Positions 37,142-46,764 of a stretch of 64,000 nt of DNA are shown piece by piece. The notes below the pieces were generated by a model. That model was not told where the DNA came from. It ran no database searches and saw only the letters and a program-made list of their open reading frames with translations. The stretch is taken from positions 6,136,501 through 6,200,500 of the forward strand of contig JAZKJV010011400.1 in the NCBI GenBank assembly GCA_037367405.1, in the 5' to 3' direction. The translations under genes were made by a program, and so were the position numbers. Position 1 is the stretch's first letter. Every line of letters begins with the position of its first letter. The stretch is from Ottelia alismoides. Taxonomy: Eukaryota > Streptophyta > Magnoliopsida > Alismatales > Hydrocharitaceae.

Positions 37142-37975
37142 ATGAAACACATTCTCATCATCTATGCATTACTGGTACTGACAAGCACGCCTCTGTTGGC
37201 TCAACAACCGCCGCCGGACAAGCCCCAGTCAGCGGATTTGACCGAAGGGCTGCTGGATCTATTGAAGGAACCGACCGAAGAGCAGCAGGTCAAACCGAAT
37301 CCGGTTCCAAATGTTCCCGGCAACAAGTCCACCCAACCAGACTCACCGACTGAGGGCGAGGACCTGGGGCAAGCCTCTGAACATCCGCTGTTGCCGATAC
37401 AACAGAGCATGACGCAGTTGGCCACCTGGCTGCGCAGTGGATCGGAACGTGAAAAGTCTGCTCAACTGCAGCGCGATGTCATTGTGCGGCTGGACGAGTT
37501 GATCGCTCAGATGGAGCAACAGCCAGCGGCCAACCAATCCAGCAGTTCATCCTCTTCCAGTTCAAGTCAGTCGACGTCCTCGAAGTCGGCCGGTAGAGAT
37601 CAAAGGTCCGGCAAGCCGGGCGAAAAATCCTCGCCGCCAGCTGGCGGCGATTCGCAGGTGGCTAACAACGGTTTGCCAGGCCAATCATCGGCCAATGAGC
37701 AGGGGCAGCGCACTGGCCAGAGTCAGCCTGGACCAGGCGACCAGCGAACCGGCCAGGCCGGTCAGGATCAAAGCGGCGAAAGCCAACCGGGCACATCACC
37801 GCTTGGCAACCGCACTGCTATCGTCGATCTGAATGACCCGACTGCTTTGCAGCGTAGCGCCTGGGGGAACTTGCCGCAGCGCATGCGCGAGCAGATGCAG
37901 TCGCGAATGGTGGAAAGATTCTTGCCAGGTTATCGCGAAGAGATCGAGGCCTATTATCGTGCGCTCTCCAAGTAG
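37142..37975 (+). CDS. Secreted low-complexity protein of the MoxR operon
   Basis: 277 aa from ATG 37142, giving a signal peptide (MKHILIIYALLVLTSTPLLA). Residues about 20-80 are Pro/Glu-rich, about 85-125 form a helix with QQSMTQLATWLRSG and LDELIAQMEQQ, then a Ser-Gln-Gly-Pro-rich disordered stretch (about 130-225) with nine consecutive serines. The last 50 residues (SAWGNLPQRMREQMQSRM ... YREEIEAYYRALSK) are a conserved-looking helical tail, similar to tails of planctomycete proteins next to MoxR genes. The function is unknown. The next gene overlaps its end by 17 bp. Confidence 0.8.
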   Translation: MKHILIIYALLVLTSTPLLAQQPPPDKPQSADLTEGLLDLLKEPTEEQQVKPNPVPNVPGNKSTQPDSPTEGEDLGQASEHPLLPIQQSMTQLATWLRSGSEREKSAQLQRDVIVRLDELIAQMEQQPAANQSSSSSSSSSSQSTSSKSAGRDQRSGKPGEKSSPPAGGDSQVANNGLPGQSSANEQGQRTGQSQPGPGDQRTGQAGQDQSGESQPGTSPLGNRTAIVDLNDPTALQRSAWGNLPQRMREQMQSRMVERFLPGYREEIEAYYRALSK

Positions 37976-39056
37976 CGATCACCGCATCGGTCGACGAACG
38001 TTCGTGCGCCAGAGCACTCTGGCCGGCTGTATGGCTTTCTGTGGCAGTGTATTGGATCCGCTGCGCGGGATCGAAGCCAGCCCGTGGCGCGACGAACTGC
38101 CCGCGCGTAGCGACTTTGATGATCTCTACACTCAAGAGGTCGACCGGGCGGTGCGCACCGGGCTAGGTCTGCTCCTGGATCGCCAGACAGAAGAAGGTAG
38201 CTTGGGCAGCAGCGAAACCGGGCGCAATGTTGGCGTTTGTTCGCTGGCCGGGCTGGCGTTGATGAGCCGCGGAGTTCGTTCAGGTATTGGCCAGGCAGGC
38301 CTGGCCCTGCAAAAGATCGGCAAGTATGTGCTGGCCTCGTCGCAGGAAAGCGGTTTCTTGACAGTGGCAGGGGCCACCAGTCACGGGCCGATGTACGAGC
38401 ACGGCTTTGGGACGCTGTTTCTGGCAGAACTTCATGGCACTGATCCGCGTTTGGATGTGCGCCCACGGCTGACCGCGGCGGTGGAACTGATCGTGCGTTC
38501 GCAGAACAATCAAGGCGGCTGGCGATACGATCCGCGTCCGACGGATGCAGATTTGTCGGTGACGGTTTGCCAGGTGATGGCCCTGCGGGCGGCTCGCAAC
38601 GCGGGCGTCGGGGTAGCCAAGGAGACGATCGACCGGGCCGTGGATTACATTCGCCGCAGCCAAAACCCCGATGGCGGATTCATGTACCAGCGTTCTGGCG
38701 GGCAAAGCCGATTTCCGCTGACGGCTGCAGCCGTGGTGGCGCTTTATAATGCCGGGATCTATGACTCATCGGAGATCGATGCCGCGATAAGTTACTTGTA
38801 CGAGAACTTTGGGGCTTGCTCTTCTCTTCAGCGCGAAACATTCTTTTATTATGCGCATTATTATTCCGTGCAGGCCTTTTGGCATCGCGGCGGTGACCAG
38901 TGGAAACAATGGTACATCCGTCTGCGCCGGATCTTGTTGCAACTTCAAACAGACAAGCAAGGTTGGTTTGATTTTTATAGCAGCGAGTATGGCACGGCGA
39001 TGGCCTGCCTGATTCTGAATATGCCACGCACGGTTCTACCGATCTTTCAACGTTGA
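37959..39056 (+). CDS. Tat-exported prenyltransferase/squalene-cyclase-repeat protein
   Basis: 365 aa. GTG at 37959 is chosen: it overlaps the previous gene by 17 bp and opens a twin-arginine signal (GRRTFVRQSTLAG). The body is an alpha/alpha toroid with squalene-cyclase-type repeats, for example GGWRYDPRPTDADLSVT, SQNPDGGFMY and DKQGWFDFYSSEYGTAMA. The catalytic DXDD of true hopene/squalene cyclases is not seen, so a structural or binding role is more likely than a cyclase. It is the third gene of the operon. Confidence 0.85.
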   Translation: MRSPSSDHRIGRRTFVRQSTLAGCMAFCGSVLDPLRGIEASPWRDELPARSDFDDLYTQEVDRAVRTGLGLLLDRQTEEGSLGSSETGRNVGVCSLAGLALMSRGVRSGIGQAGLALQKIGKYVLASSQESGFLTVAGATSHGPMYEHGFGTLFLAELHGTDPRLDVRPRLTAAVELIVRSQNNQGGWRYDPRPTDADLSVTVCQVMALRAARNAGVGVAKETIDRAVDYIRRSQNPDGGFMYQRSGGQSRFPLTAAAVVALYNAGIYDSSEIDAAISYLYENFGACSSLQRETFFYYAHYYSVQAFWHRGGDQWKQWYIRLRRILLQLQTDKQGWFDFYSSEYGTAMACLILNMPRTVLPIFQR

Positions 39057-39068
39057 TAAGGGGCTGGT

Positions 39069-40040
39069 GTGACTGCTGTCAACGAATTGTCCAAGCGGCT
39101 GATTGCCAATGTCGAGCGTGCGATTGTTGGTAAACGCAAGCAGTTGATTTTGTCCCTCGTCTCGTGGTTCTCCGGTGGTCATATCTTGCTGGAGGATGTG
39201 CCGGGAGTGGCCAAGACGATGCTCGCCCGAGCGCTGGCCTTGAGCGTCGGTTGTAACTTCAAACGCATTCAGTGCACGCCGGACCTGTTGCCCACTGATG
39301 TCACCGGTGCGTCGGTATTCAATCCCCGCTCAGTTGAATTCGAGTTCCGGCCTGGTCCAATCTTCACCCAGATTCTGCTGGCTGATGAAATCAATCGCAC
39401 CACTCCCAGGACGCAAGCGGCTCTGTTGGAGGCGATGGCCGAAGGCCGGGTAACGGTCGACGGCACGACGCATACGCTCGAGCCGCCTTTCCTGGTGATC
39501 GCAACTCAGAACCCGGTTGATCACGAAGGCACCTTCCCGCTGCCAGAAGCGCAGTTGGATCGTTTTCTGATGAAGTTCTCGCTCGGCTATCCATCGCTGG
39601 AAGAAGAGGCCCGCATGCTGGACATGCTGCAGCATGACCATCCGATCAACTCGCTCAAAGCGGTCGCTACTGCCCAGGAGTTGATCGAAGCCCAAAAGAG
39701 CATCGGCGAGGTGCAGGTGGATCCGAAAGTCCGGCAGTACCTGCTGCAGATCGTTCACGACTCGCGGACTCACGAAGCGTTGGCACTGGGCGGCAGTCCC
39801 CGCGCGTCGCTGGCGCTGATGCGTAGTTCTCAAGCCATGGCGGCCGTGCTGGGACGCAGTTATGTGCTGCCTGATGATGTGAAAAAAGTTGCCGGGCCAG
39901 TGATGGGCCATCGCTTGATCCTCAAGCCCGAAAGTCGTTTGCGAAAGATCACGACCCAGAGCGTGCTGGACGAGATCATCTCCGAGATCGCGGTACCGAC
40001 GGTAGCAGGATCTGGCCGCGAAGGCGCGCTGGCAAACTGA
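39069..40040 (+). CDS. MoxR-family AAA+ ATPase
   Basis: 323 aa, GTG start at 39069, preceded by AAGGGG. Walker A is in HILLEDVPGVAKTMLARAL, Walker B in ILLADEINR, sensor 1 in LVIATQNPVDHEGTFPLPEAQ, and the C-terminal lid contains SPRASLALMRSSQA. MoxR ATPases act as chaperones that mature protein complexes and usually work with a DUF58 and von Willebrand-type partner. The DUF58 partner is the next gene. The clustering with two exported proteins and a giant coiled-coil protein suggests envelope assembly. Confidence 0.95.
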   Translation: MTAVNELSKRLIANVERAIVGKRKQLILSLVSWFSGGHILLEDVPGVAKTMLARALALSVGCNFKRIQCTPDLLPTDVTGASVFNPRSVEFEFRPGPIFTQILLADEINRTTPRTQAALLEAMAEGRVTVDGTTHTLEPPFLVIATQNPVDHEGTFPLPEAQLDRFLMKFSLGYPSLEEEARMLDMLQHDHPINSLKAVATAQELIEAQKSIGEVQVDPKVRQYLLQIVHDSRTHEALALGGSPRASLALMRSSQAMAAVLGRSYVLPDDVKKVAGPVMGHRLILKPESRLRKITTQSVLDEIISEIAVPTVAGSGREGALAN

Positions 40041-40094
40041 GTCAGTCATCCCTTCACCCTGCGGGACACAAAAAAGAATTGTGATTGGCTCTGA

Positions 40095-41402
40095 ATGCGC
40101 GCTCTAGTTGGTTTGGCCCTACTGCTACTGATCGGATTGCTGAGCGGCGCCAGCATGCTGGTCTACGCTTCGTATGTGCTGGTCATCATCTATTGGTTGA
40201 CACGCATGTTGTCGCGTCAGTGGGCAGACAACTTGCAAGCAACTCGCAAATCGACGGCGCGCGAGATTGAAATTGGTCAGTCGATCGTCGTAGGTTACAC
40301 CCTGGAGAATCAGAGTCGCTGGCCGGTGACCTGGATGTTATTGGAAGATGTTTTGCCCCGCGCGGCCCTGGTTGGTCCGCCTCAATCGTTGCAGATCGAG
40401 GGCACGAATTTGCGATTGTGTTATCTGCCCAGTCGCGAACCCAAGCTGCATTCGTATCGCCTGCGAGCCAACCGTCGCGGTTACTACCAGATCGGCCCTT
40501 TGATCGCTGAAACGGGCGATCTATTCGGCTTGCACCGTCGCTTTCGTACCATCACCCGCTCCGAAACCTTGCTGGTCTTGCCCAAGATCATACCCTTGGC
40601 CGGATTCGAACTGGCCAGCCAGCGACCGATGGGCGAGATCCGGGTTACCTATCGCTTGATGGAAGATCCCACGTTGATCTCAGGCGTTCGCAAGTATCAA
40701 CCGGGCGATCCGCTGCGCAGCATTCATTGGCGAGCCACCGCGCGGACCGGCTCTTTGCAGAGCAAGCAATATCAACCGACGACTGTGGCTGGGGCAACCA
40801 TCGTCTTGGACTTGCATTGCCGCTCCAATCCGGACCGGCATGAACCGATCCGCAGCGACCTGGCAGTCACCGCCGCCGCTTCGATCGCGCATACACTGAT
40901 GCAGATGCAGCAGCCCTTCGGCCTGGCGACCAACGGGCGCGATGCGGCCGATCGCATGGCCGAGGAGCAGTTGCGTGAGTTCGAGGATCGCAAGTCGGCT
41001 CAGCGAGCCTCGGCCATGCTCCAAAAGAGCGATCGCTTGCGGCCGCTGATCATTCCCCTTAATCGCGGCCCCGAACACTTTATGCATCTGCATAAGACTC
41101 TTGCCCGAGTCGAACGCACCGATGGTCTGGAGTTGCCTGAGTTCCTGGTCGAGATCGAGAGTCGTTTGTCTCGGCAGGCTACGGTTATTGTCATTGTGCA
41201 AGAGGTTGACGAAGCGGCCGCACTGGCACTGGGCATGCTGCGCCGGCAAGGATACTCAGTGACAGCAATCGTCAATAACTACGAAAATGATGCTTACCTG
41301 ACGGCGACCTCGCGGCTGATTGCCCAGCGCATCGACGTCTATCATCTGCTGGATGAAGATTCCATCCCGCATCTCTGCGCCGGCCTGGCCATGCAGCGCT
41401 AG
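40095..41402 (+). CDS. DUF58-domain membrane protein
   Basis: 435 aa from ATG 40095. Two hydrophobic helices at the very N-terminus (LVGLALLLLIGLLSGASML and VYASYVLVIIYWLT) are followed by a beta-rich part and the DUF58 signature YQPGDPLRSIHWRATART at about 200-215. The C-terminal half resembles a degenerate von Willebrand A fold. It is a standard partner of MoxR. It lies 54 bp after the ATPase gene and closes the operon. Confidence 0.93.
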   Translation: MRALVGLALLLLIGLLSGASMLVYASYVLVIIYWLTRMLSRQWADNLQATRKSTAREIEIGQSIVVGYTLENQSRWPVTWMLLEDVLPRAALVGPPQSLQIEGTNLRLCYLPSREPKLHSYRLRANRRGYYQIGPLIAETGDLFGLHRRFRTITRSETLLVLPKIIPLAGFELASQRPMGEIRVTYRLMEDPTLISGVRKYQPGDPLRSIHWRATARTGSLQSKQYQPTTVAGATIVLDLHCRSNPDRHEPIRSDLAVTAAASIAHTLMQMQQPFGLATNGRDAADRMAEEQLREFEDRKSAQRASAMLQKSDRLRPLIIPLNRGPEHFMHLHKTLARVERTDGLELPEFLVEIESRLSRQATVIVIVQEVDEAAALALGMLRRQGYSVTAIVNNYENDAYLTATSRLIAQRIDVYHLLDEDSIPHLCAGLAMQR

Positions 41403-41549
41403 GAAGCATCGTAAGGGCATTCTTTGTAGCCACCGTCGCCAGACGGCCATGCTATGTAGCCACCGTCGCCAGACGGTGGACGCGAAAGTTAACGAGTTCC
41501 ACAACTTGGCAGTTGTGGCTACGAAAAATGACATACCCCAGCGCACTGG
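41403..41549. repeat. GTAGCCACCG hairpin repeats
   Basis: Two GTAGCCACCGTCGCCAGACG arms (41428-41448 and 41457-41479) are followed by the centre GACGCGAAAGTTAACG and the closing arm CCACAACTTGGCAGTTGTGG, ending CTACG at 41523. The closing arm has compensating changes: AACTTGGCAGTT still pairs with itself. It lies between convergent genes. Confidence 0.8.
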
Positions 41550-42584
41550 TTAGGACCTTAGCAGGCCGGGTTGGATGTCGATGTCCAGGGGAGTGGATTG
41601 GTTGCGAGCGATCATTTCCCAGCCCAGCGCGCCCATGACTGCGTTATCAGTGCAGAGTTCTGGTTCAGCCAAGATCAGTTCGACGTCTTGTCTCTGGCAC
41701 ATACGCAAGAGCTCTGCACGCAATTGGCTGTTGGCACAGACACCGCCGCCGACACACAGTCGTGGCAGCCCGGTGCGTTTGAGCGCTAGTTGGGCTTTGC
41801 CCACCAGGCAATCGATGGCTGCCGCTTGGAAACTGGCCGCAGCGTCGGCTCGCTGCTGGTCGCTCAGGGATGCTGCCTGCCAGTTGGTCGCGCCGACGCC
41901 ATGCAGTTGATATCGTACGGCCGTCTTGAGGCCGGAGAAGCTCATGTTCAGCGTAGTGCGATCGCTGAGCATGGGGCGTGGGAAAGCATACTTGCGTGGA
42001 TCACCTTGCGCAGCCAGGCGACTGATGTGGGGACCGCCGGGATAGGGCAAGCCCAACATGACAGCAACTTTGTCGAAGGCTTCGCCCACGGCATCATCGA
42101 TCGTACCGCCCAGGTATTTCCACTGATCAGGGCCATGGCAGTGATACAGATTGGTATGGCCACCGCTGACGACAAACCCCACGCAAGGAAAGATCGATTG
42201 GTCGCGGCCGAATTGGCAGGCATAGATATGGGCTTGCACATGATTGATCGCGACCAGGGGGCGATCCCAGGCGACGCAGAGCGCTTTGGCCGCGGCCATG
42301 CCAACGAGCAACGATCCTGGCAGTCCAGGTTCGCTGGCTACGACAACGGCCGCCAGTTGAGCCGGCAGATTAACGTTCGCTTGCGAGACACATTGGTCGA
42401 TAATTGGGACGATGCGTTCCAGGTGAGCCCGCGCGGCCAGTTCCGGGACAACGCCATCGAAGCGCTCATGCACAGCCTGCTGACTGGCCACCGCGCTGGC
42501 CAGCACGTTCAAGCGTCGATCCAAAATGGCTGCGGCGGTTTCATCGCAGGTGGTTTCGATCGCCAGGAGATAATCGCGCGTCAC
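41550..42584 (-). CDS. tsaD: tRNA threonylcarbamoyladenosine modification protein TsaD
   Basis: 344 aa. With TsaB, TsaE and TsaC it makes the t6A37 modification of ANN-decoding tRNAs. It has the ASKHA-fold N-terminus LAIETTCDETAAAI, the metal-binding histidines in AINHVQAHIYA (HxxxH), FVVSGGHTNLY, and the C-terminal GGGVCANSQLR and ELCTDNAVMGA. The GTG start overlaps the stop of the upstream propeller gene (GTGA), so the two are translationally coupled. The other tsa genes are not in the window. Confidence 0.96.
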   Translation of the reverse strand: MTRDYLLAIETTCDETAAAILDRRLNVLASAVASQQAVHERFDGVVPELAARAHLERIVPIIDQCVSQANVNLPAQLAAVVVASEPGLPGSLLVGMAAAKALCVAWDRPLVAINHVQAHIYACQFGRDQSIFPCVGFVVSGGHTNLYHCHGPDQWKYLGGTIDDAVGEAFDKVAVMLGLPYPGGPHISRLAAQGDPRKYAFPRPMLSDRTTLNMSFSGLKTAVRYQLHGVGATNWQAASLSDQQRADAAASFQAAAIDCLVGKAQLALKRTGLPRLCVGGGVCANSQLRAELLRMCQRQDVELILAEPELCTDNAVMGALGWEMIARNQSTPLDIDIQPGLLRS

Positions 42585-43483
42585 TTCAGTGGCTCGCCTT
42601 CGATGGGCTGACCATTGGTGGTCAGCACTTGCAATTCATGCGCGCGGTAGGGGCCTGAATAACTCCAGACCAGTTCCTTCTGCTGGTTGACCTCCAGCAC
42701 CTTGACGCCTTGCGTAGCACCGTAACTGGCGATGACCGTATTGCCGTTGGGTAAGCGCTGGGCGCCGCAGGGATCGACCAATGGACGGCCGGGCAAATCA
42801 TCGTTGGTCAGCACCCAAACCGGTTGGCCTTGGGCATTCCACTGGACCACTTTGTTGCCATGGGTCAGGGTGGTCAGCGTATCGCCATTGGCCAGGCGAA
42901 TCGCGGTGAAAGGCCAATTCTCTGCCTGGCGACCTCCGAGCTCGCTCAAGTCCGTTTTCAGTTCGCTAACCACCTTGCCTTGCGGACTGTATTCCTTGAC
43001 CTTAAATGCCAGCAGGTGCGGTACCAGGTAGTTGCCACTGGGCAGTTTGCGGGCCATGCGTGTTTGCATGTGAGCATTATCGGTTTCCGGTTGCAGCGGA
43101 ACATCCAGCACAATCTGGCCCTCGGGATTCACTTCCACAAGCCGCGGCCGTTTACCTAATTCCGTTATCAAAGTGTTGCCGCTGGCCAGTCGCTGCACGG
43201 TGCCGATCTCGCTGTTCTCGGCCGACAGTTGGTAGGAGAATCGCGTTTCGTGGTTGCGAGTCAGTTCGCGAACTTCCTTTTGCCAGGCGATCAGCGCGTG
43301 CCCATCGGGCAAGATGTATCCATCGCGCGCGCCGGGCTGGCGCGAGTCCCAAGCGATCTGCCCTTGTTCATCCAAGATGCCAGTAAAGTCTGGACCAGCG
43401 ATAAACAGCGAATGCCCAATCGGTTCGGCAGCCAAAGCGACCGAACCGCCAACCAGCCAGAGCAGCAGGGCGAAGACTCGCAT
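42581..43483 (-). CDS. Secreted beta-propeller protein (PQQ/NHL-like)
   Basis: 300 aa from ATG 43483, giving a signal peptide (MRVFALLLWLVGGSVALAAE). The frame is open further upstream, but that part is intergenic repeat. The body has repeated blades with LPDGHALIAW, LASGNTLITELGK, LPSGNYLVPHL, LANGDTLTTLTHG and LPNGNTVIASYGA, alternating with strands ending WDS or WS. This matches a seven-bladed propeller of the PQQ-like, NHL or arylsulfotransferase type. The N-terminal blade includes FIAGPDFTGILDEQG. No enzyme motif is evident. Translation is coupled to tsaD. Confidence 0.85.
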   Translation of the reverse strand: MRVFALLLWLVGGSVALAAEPIGHSLFIAGPDFTGILDEQGQIAWDSRQPGARDGYILPDGHALIAWQKEVRELTRNHETRFSYQLSAENSEIGTVQRLASGNTLITELGKRPRLVEVNPEGQIVLDVPLQPETDNAHMQTRMARKLPSGNYLVPHLLAFKVKEYSPQGKVVSELKTDLSELGGRQAENWPFTAIRLANGDTLTTLTHGNKVVQWNAQGQPVWVLTNDDLPGRPLVDPCGAQRLPNGNTVIASYGATQGVKVLEVNQQKELVWSYSGPYRAHELQVLTTNGQPIEGEPLK

Positions 43484-43694
43484 GAGGTGGTTCCCGTCAA
43501 TTGCAGCAAAAAGTTTGGAGTTTTTATCGTTGGACAGTCGCCGCCAAGTGGTGAATTTCAACGTAGCCACCACTGCCAAGTGGTGGAAGGCAAATGCCAA
43601 CCTGTCTTGACTCGCATTCCGTATCAAGTCCACCGCCGGGCTACGAAGACTAATCAAAAGTGCAAAGTTGTGCTGTCCGAATACTTTGGCGCTC
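43484..43694. repeat. Hairpin repeat between propeller gene and purN
   Basis: Positions 43563-43648 start with GTAGCCACCACTGCCAAGTG, the hairpin family with paired changes (CCACCACT/AGTGGTGG). A half copy ends CCACCGCCGGGCTACGAAGAC. A GTTGTGCTGTCC stretch at about 43667-43678 resembles the end of the MITE-like element. No gene. Confidence 0.65.
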
Positions 43695-44318
43695 TTATTC
43701 AGCCACGATGACCTGTCGACCATGAATGCTCACACGGCCAGCGGCGATGTGCGCGATGGTTTCGGGAAACAGTTGGCATTCGAGGTCAAATACGCGTTTT
43801 TGGAGTGACTGGGCTGTATCATCGGGTCGAACTTCGCAGGCTCGCTGTGCGATGATTGGACCATGGTCAAATTGATTGTCCACATAGTGTACCGTGCAGC
43901 CGGACAATTTGGCTCCATAGTCCAGCACGGCTTGATGCACGCGCAGGCCATAGTAGCCGTGACCGCAGAACGCCGGAATCAGCGAGGGGTGAATATTCAC
44001 GACGCGATGATTGAAGTCCTCGGGAATCAACAGATGATCCAGGTAGCCACCCATCACGACCAACTGCACGCCGGCCTGGCGGCAGAGGTCAAAGACCTGT
44101 TGGCTGTGGGCTTCTGGGGAAGCGGCGCGACGACGCGCGATCACTTCGTAGGGAATCTGCGCTTGGCGGGCGAAGTCCAAGCCGCCTGCCGAAGCCCGGC
44201 TGCTGATGACCAGTTTGAAGTCGACATGCAGCTTGCCAGCTTCGCGCCACTGGATCAAGTTGCGCAGGGTCGTACCGCCACCGGAGATCAAAACTGCAAT
44301 CGGCAAGGAGGCCATCAT
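43695..44318 (-). CDS. purN: Phosphoribosylglycinamide formyltransferase PurN
   Basis: 207 aa from ATG 44318 (MMASLPIAVLISGGGTTL). It transfers a formyl group from 10-formyl-THF to GAR in purine synthesis. It has the nucleotide loop SGGGTTLRNLI, a VVMGGYLDHLL segment in place of the usual AGFMRIL, and the catalytic block NIHPSLIPAFCGHGYYGLRV with Asn and His, then SGCTVHYVDNQFDHGPII with the catalytic Asp. It starts 4 bp after the purB stop, so the two form one unit. Confidence 0.9.
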   Translation of the reverse strand: MMASLPIAVLISGGGTTLRNLIQWREAGKLHVDFKLVISSRASAGGLDFARQAQIPYEVIARRRAASPEAHSQQVFDLCRQAGVQLVVMGGYLDHLLIPEDFNHRVVNIHPSLIPAFCGHGYYGLRVHQAVLDYGAKLSGCTVHYVDNQFDHGPIIAQRACEVRPDDTAQSLQKRVFDLECQLFPETIAHIAAGRVSIHGRQVIVAE

Positions 44319-44322
44319 CTGC

Positions 44323-45750
44323 TCAGACTCGCAGTTCGGTGGGAGGAAGCGGTTGATCGTACAAGGCTCGGATCGGAGCGACGACTTCCGCGATGAATTC
44401 ATCGACCTGTTGTGGAGCCCGGCCGACGTATTTGGCTGGATCCATGAACTGTTGCAAGTTGATACCCGCGAAGTGTGCGTCTTGCGCCAAGCGTTCGATC
44501 AAGTCATTCTGGGCGCCTTCGCGTTTGACTCGGTTGCCTGCCTGTTGGCTATGGTCGCGAATGACCTGGTGTAGCGTCTGGCGATCGCCACCGGCGGCCA
44601 CGGCGGCCATCATGATGTTCTCGCTGGCCATGAAAGGCAGTTCTTGCAACAAGTTGCGAGTGATAGTGGCTTCGTACACTTCCAGTCCCGAGGCCACGTT
44701 CTGCATCAGAATCAAGCAGGCATCGATGCCCAGAAAACTTTGCGGCAAGACCAGCCGGCGATTGGCGCTATCGTCCAAGGTGCGTTCGAGCCACTGGGTG
44801 GAGGCGGTGGCGGCGGTCGATGTTTGCAGACTGGTCACATAGCGGGCTAACGAGCAGATGCGCTCGCTGCGCATTGGATTGCGCTTATAGGGCATGGCCG
44901 AGGAACCGACCTGGTTCTGGCCAAATGGTTCGTCGATCTCTTTACGATGCGAGAGAATACGCAAGTCGGTGGCGATCTTGTGCAGGCTCTGACCAATACC
45001 GCTGAGGGCATCGACCACCTGGCTATCGATCTTGCGAGGATAGGTTTGGCCGGTGACGGCGTAACTGCCTTCAAAGCCCAGTCGCTGTGCCACCATCGTC
45101 TCCAGTTGGCGAACTTTGGCGTGGTCACCGTGGAACAGTTCCAGAAAGCTGGCCTGGGTACCCGTGGTGCCTTTGACGCTGCGGGCCAGAAGTGTCTCCA
45201 AGCGGTGCTCGATCTCTTGCAGGTCCAGCACCAGGTCGTAGATCCACAGGCAGGCGCGCTTGCCGACGGTGGTGGGTTGGGCAGCTTGCAAATGCGTGAA
45301 GGCCAGGCAGGGCAGGGCGCGATACTGGGCAGCAAACTGGGCCAGCGTGCCAATGACATGTCCCAGTCGTCGCGCGATCATCTGCAAGGCATCGCGCATC
45401 AAAATCAAGTCGGCGTTGTCAGTGATATAACAACTGGTGGCGCCCAGGTGAATGATGGCCCGCGCCTCGGGGGCTTGTTCCCCGAGCGCATGAATATGGG
45501 CCATCACATCATGCCGCAGTTCATTCTCGTAGCGCGCTGCGACATCCAGGTTGGGCTGGTCGACTACAGCCTTGAGAGCCTGAATCTGGGCATCGGTTAT
45601 GGGCAAGCCCAGTTCCTTTTGGCATTCGGCCAGCACAATCCAAAGTTTGCGCCAGAGCACCGAGCGATTGTGAGTGCTCCACAGCTGCGCCATTTCACGC
45701 GAGGCATAGCGTGTGATTAGTGGATTTTCGTACAGGTGGCTATCGGTCAT
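44323..45750 (-). CDS. purB: Adenylosuccinate lyase PurB
   Basis: 475 aa. It removes fumarate from SAICAR and adenylosuccinate in purine synthesis. It has [16 protein letters not shown], the [13 protein letters not shown] helix, and the superfamily signature [15 protein letters not shown] in full. The ATG start at 45750 opens [17 protein letters not shown], as in many PurB proteins. It is the first gene of purB-purN. I see no purine-repressor-like site, but the promoter at about 45760-45800 is not obvious either. Confidence 0.97.
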   Translation of the reverse strand: MTDSHLYENPLITRYASREMAQLWSTHNRSVLWRKLWIVLAECQKELGLPITDAQIQALKAVVDQPNLDVAARYENELRHDVMAHIHALGEQAPEARAIIHLGATSCYITDNADLILMRDALQMIARRLGHVIGTLAQFAAQYRALPCLAFTHLQAAQPTTVGKRACLWIYDLVLDLQEIEHRLETLLARSVKGTTGTQASFLELFHGDHAKVRQLETMVAQRLGFEGSYAVTGQTYPRKIDSQVVDALSGIGQSLHKIATDLRILSHRKEIDEPFGQNQVGSSAMPYKRNPMRSERICSLARYVTSLQTSTAATASTQWLERTLDDSANRRLVLPQSFLGIDACLILMQNVASGLEVYEATITRNLLQELPFMASENIMMAAVAAGGDRQTLHQVIRDHSQQAGNRVKREGAQNDLIERLAQDAHFAGINLQQFMDPAKYVGRAPQQVDEFIAEVVAPIRALYDQPLPPTELRV

Positions 45751-45932
45751 AAGTGGGAGTGTATTGGGTCAGAGGTGAAGGGCAAGTTTGGGAAAGCTGC
45801 TAATGATACCCACAAAGCAGGGTTGGCCAGTACGGGTCAGTCTCATACGCTGGGATTGTCCCGGCGAAGGCCTCGGCGACAAGGGGCAGGACATCAGATT
45901 GCATTGGGCGCGATCTTATTTTGGTAAGCCCC

Positions 45933-45972
45933 TTGACAATACGTTGACAAGAATCCGAATGGAGGGTAACTT
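45933..45972 (+). promoter_or_regulatory. Candidate sigma-70 promoter for rnc
   Basis: Two TTGACA hexamers (45933-45938 and 45944-45949) lie about 85 bp before rnc. The second is followed at 17 bp by TAACTT, a poor match to TATAAT. No other box-like pair is visible in the 273-bp gap 45751-46023, which otherwise holds nothing I recognise. Confidence 0.3.
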
Positions 45973-46023
45973 CCCACAGTGAAGTCCGCCGACCCTCAGG
46001 GAACCTGTAGCTAATTTTTAATA

Positions 46024-46764
46024 ATGCAAGACTCCGCTACTCCTGCAGGTCCTACTCACGAAGAAAAAGTCGCGTTATGCGAGCAGCGGATTGGCTACAA
46101 GTTCAAGAGCTTTGACATAGCCGTTTCGGCCTTGACCCATGCTTCGGGCGCGGCCAGCCGATTGCTGTCCAACGAGCGGTTGGAGTTTCTGGGCGATGCG
46201 ATATTGGGCTTTGCCATTTGTGAATGGCTCTACGCACAGCATCCCGAATATCTCGAAGGCGAATTGACTCAAGTCAAATCGGCGGTTGTCAGTCGTCGTT
46301 GCTGTGCCAAGATCAGTCGACGCTTGGGGCTGGAAGAGTGCTTGATACTGGGCAAGGGTATGTTGTCGGCCACGGGCGTGCCCAAGAGTTTACTGTCCGA
46401 TGTGTTCGAGGCCATGGTGGCGGCGATCTATCTGGATGGTGGCATGGAGCCGGCTCGCGATTTTGTGCTACGCACCATGGCCGATGAATTGCTGCAAGCG
46501 GTCAAGGGGCATTCGATCGGCAACTACAAGTCGGCGCTGCAGCATTTGGCTCAGCGACAGCACGGCATCGCCCCCAGCTATCAACTGGTTGGCGAGAAAG
46601 GGCCCGATCACTCCAAGGCCTTCCAGATCGTGGCCGTTTTGGGCAAGACACGCTTCACGCCGGCTTGGGGACGCAACAAGAAGGACGCCGAGCAGCGAGC
46701 CGCTGGCAACGCGCTAGCTGAGCTGCAAGGGCAGCCGCCGCCATATCCGACGCTCGAGAGCTGA
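46024..46764 (+). CDS. rnc: Ribonuclease III
   Basis: 246 aa. It cleaves double-stranded RNA in rRNA and mRNA maturation. The catalytic signature ERLEFLGDA (residues 51-59) and the second acidic site DVFEAMVAAIYLDGG are intact. A C-terminal dsRNA-binding domain is present (about 165-235): SALQHLAQRQHG, PSYQLVGEKGPDHSKAF, KDAEQRAAGNALAEL. The length is usual. It starts with ATG at 46024 in an AT-rich leader. Transcribed alone; no era or recO neighbour. Confidence 0.96.
   Translation: MQDSATPAGPTHEEKVALCEQRIGYKFKSFDIAVSALTHASGAASRLLSNERLEFLGDAILGFAICEWLYAQHPEYLEGELTQVKSAVVSRRCCAKISRRLGLEECLILGKGMLSATGVPKSLLSDVFEAMVAAIYLDGGMEPARDFVLRTMADELLQAVKGHSIGNYKSALQHLAQRQHGIAPSYQLVGEKGPDHSKAFQIVAVLGKTRFTPAWGRNKKDAEQRAAGNALAELQGQPPPYPTLES

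Noticed and set aside
37959..39056. True squalene-hopene cyclase.
   Set aside because: It has the toroid repeats but is too short (365 aa against about 630) and no DXDD motif is visible.
45736..45927. Small plus-strand gene between purB and rnc.
   Set aside because: No ribosome-binding site, no protein character; overlaps the purB promoter region.
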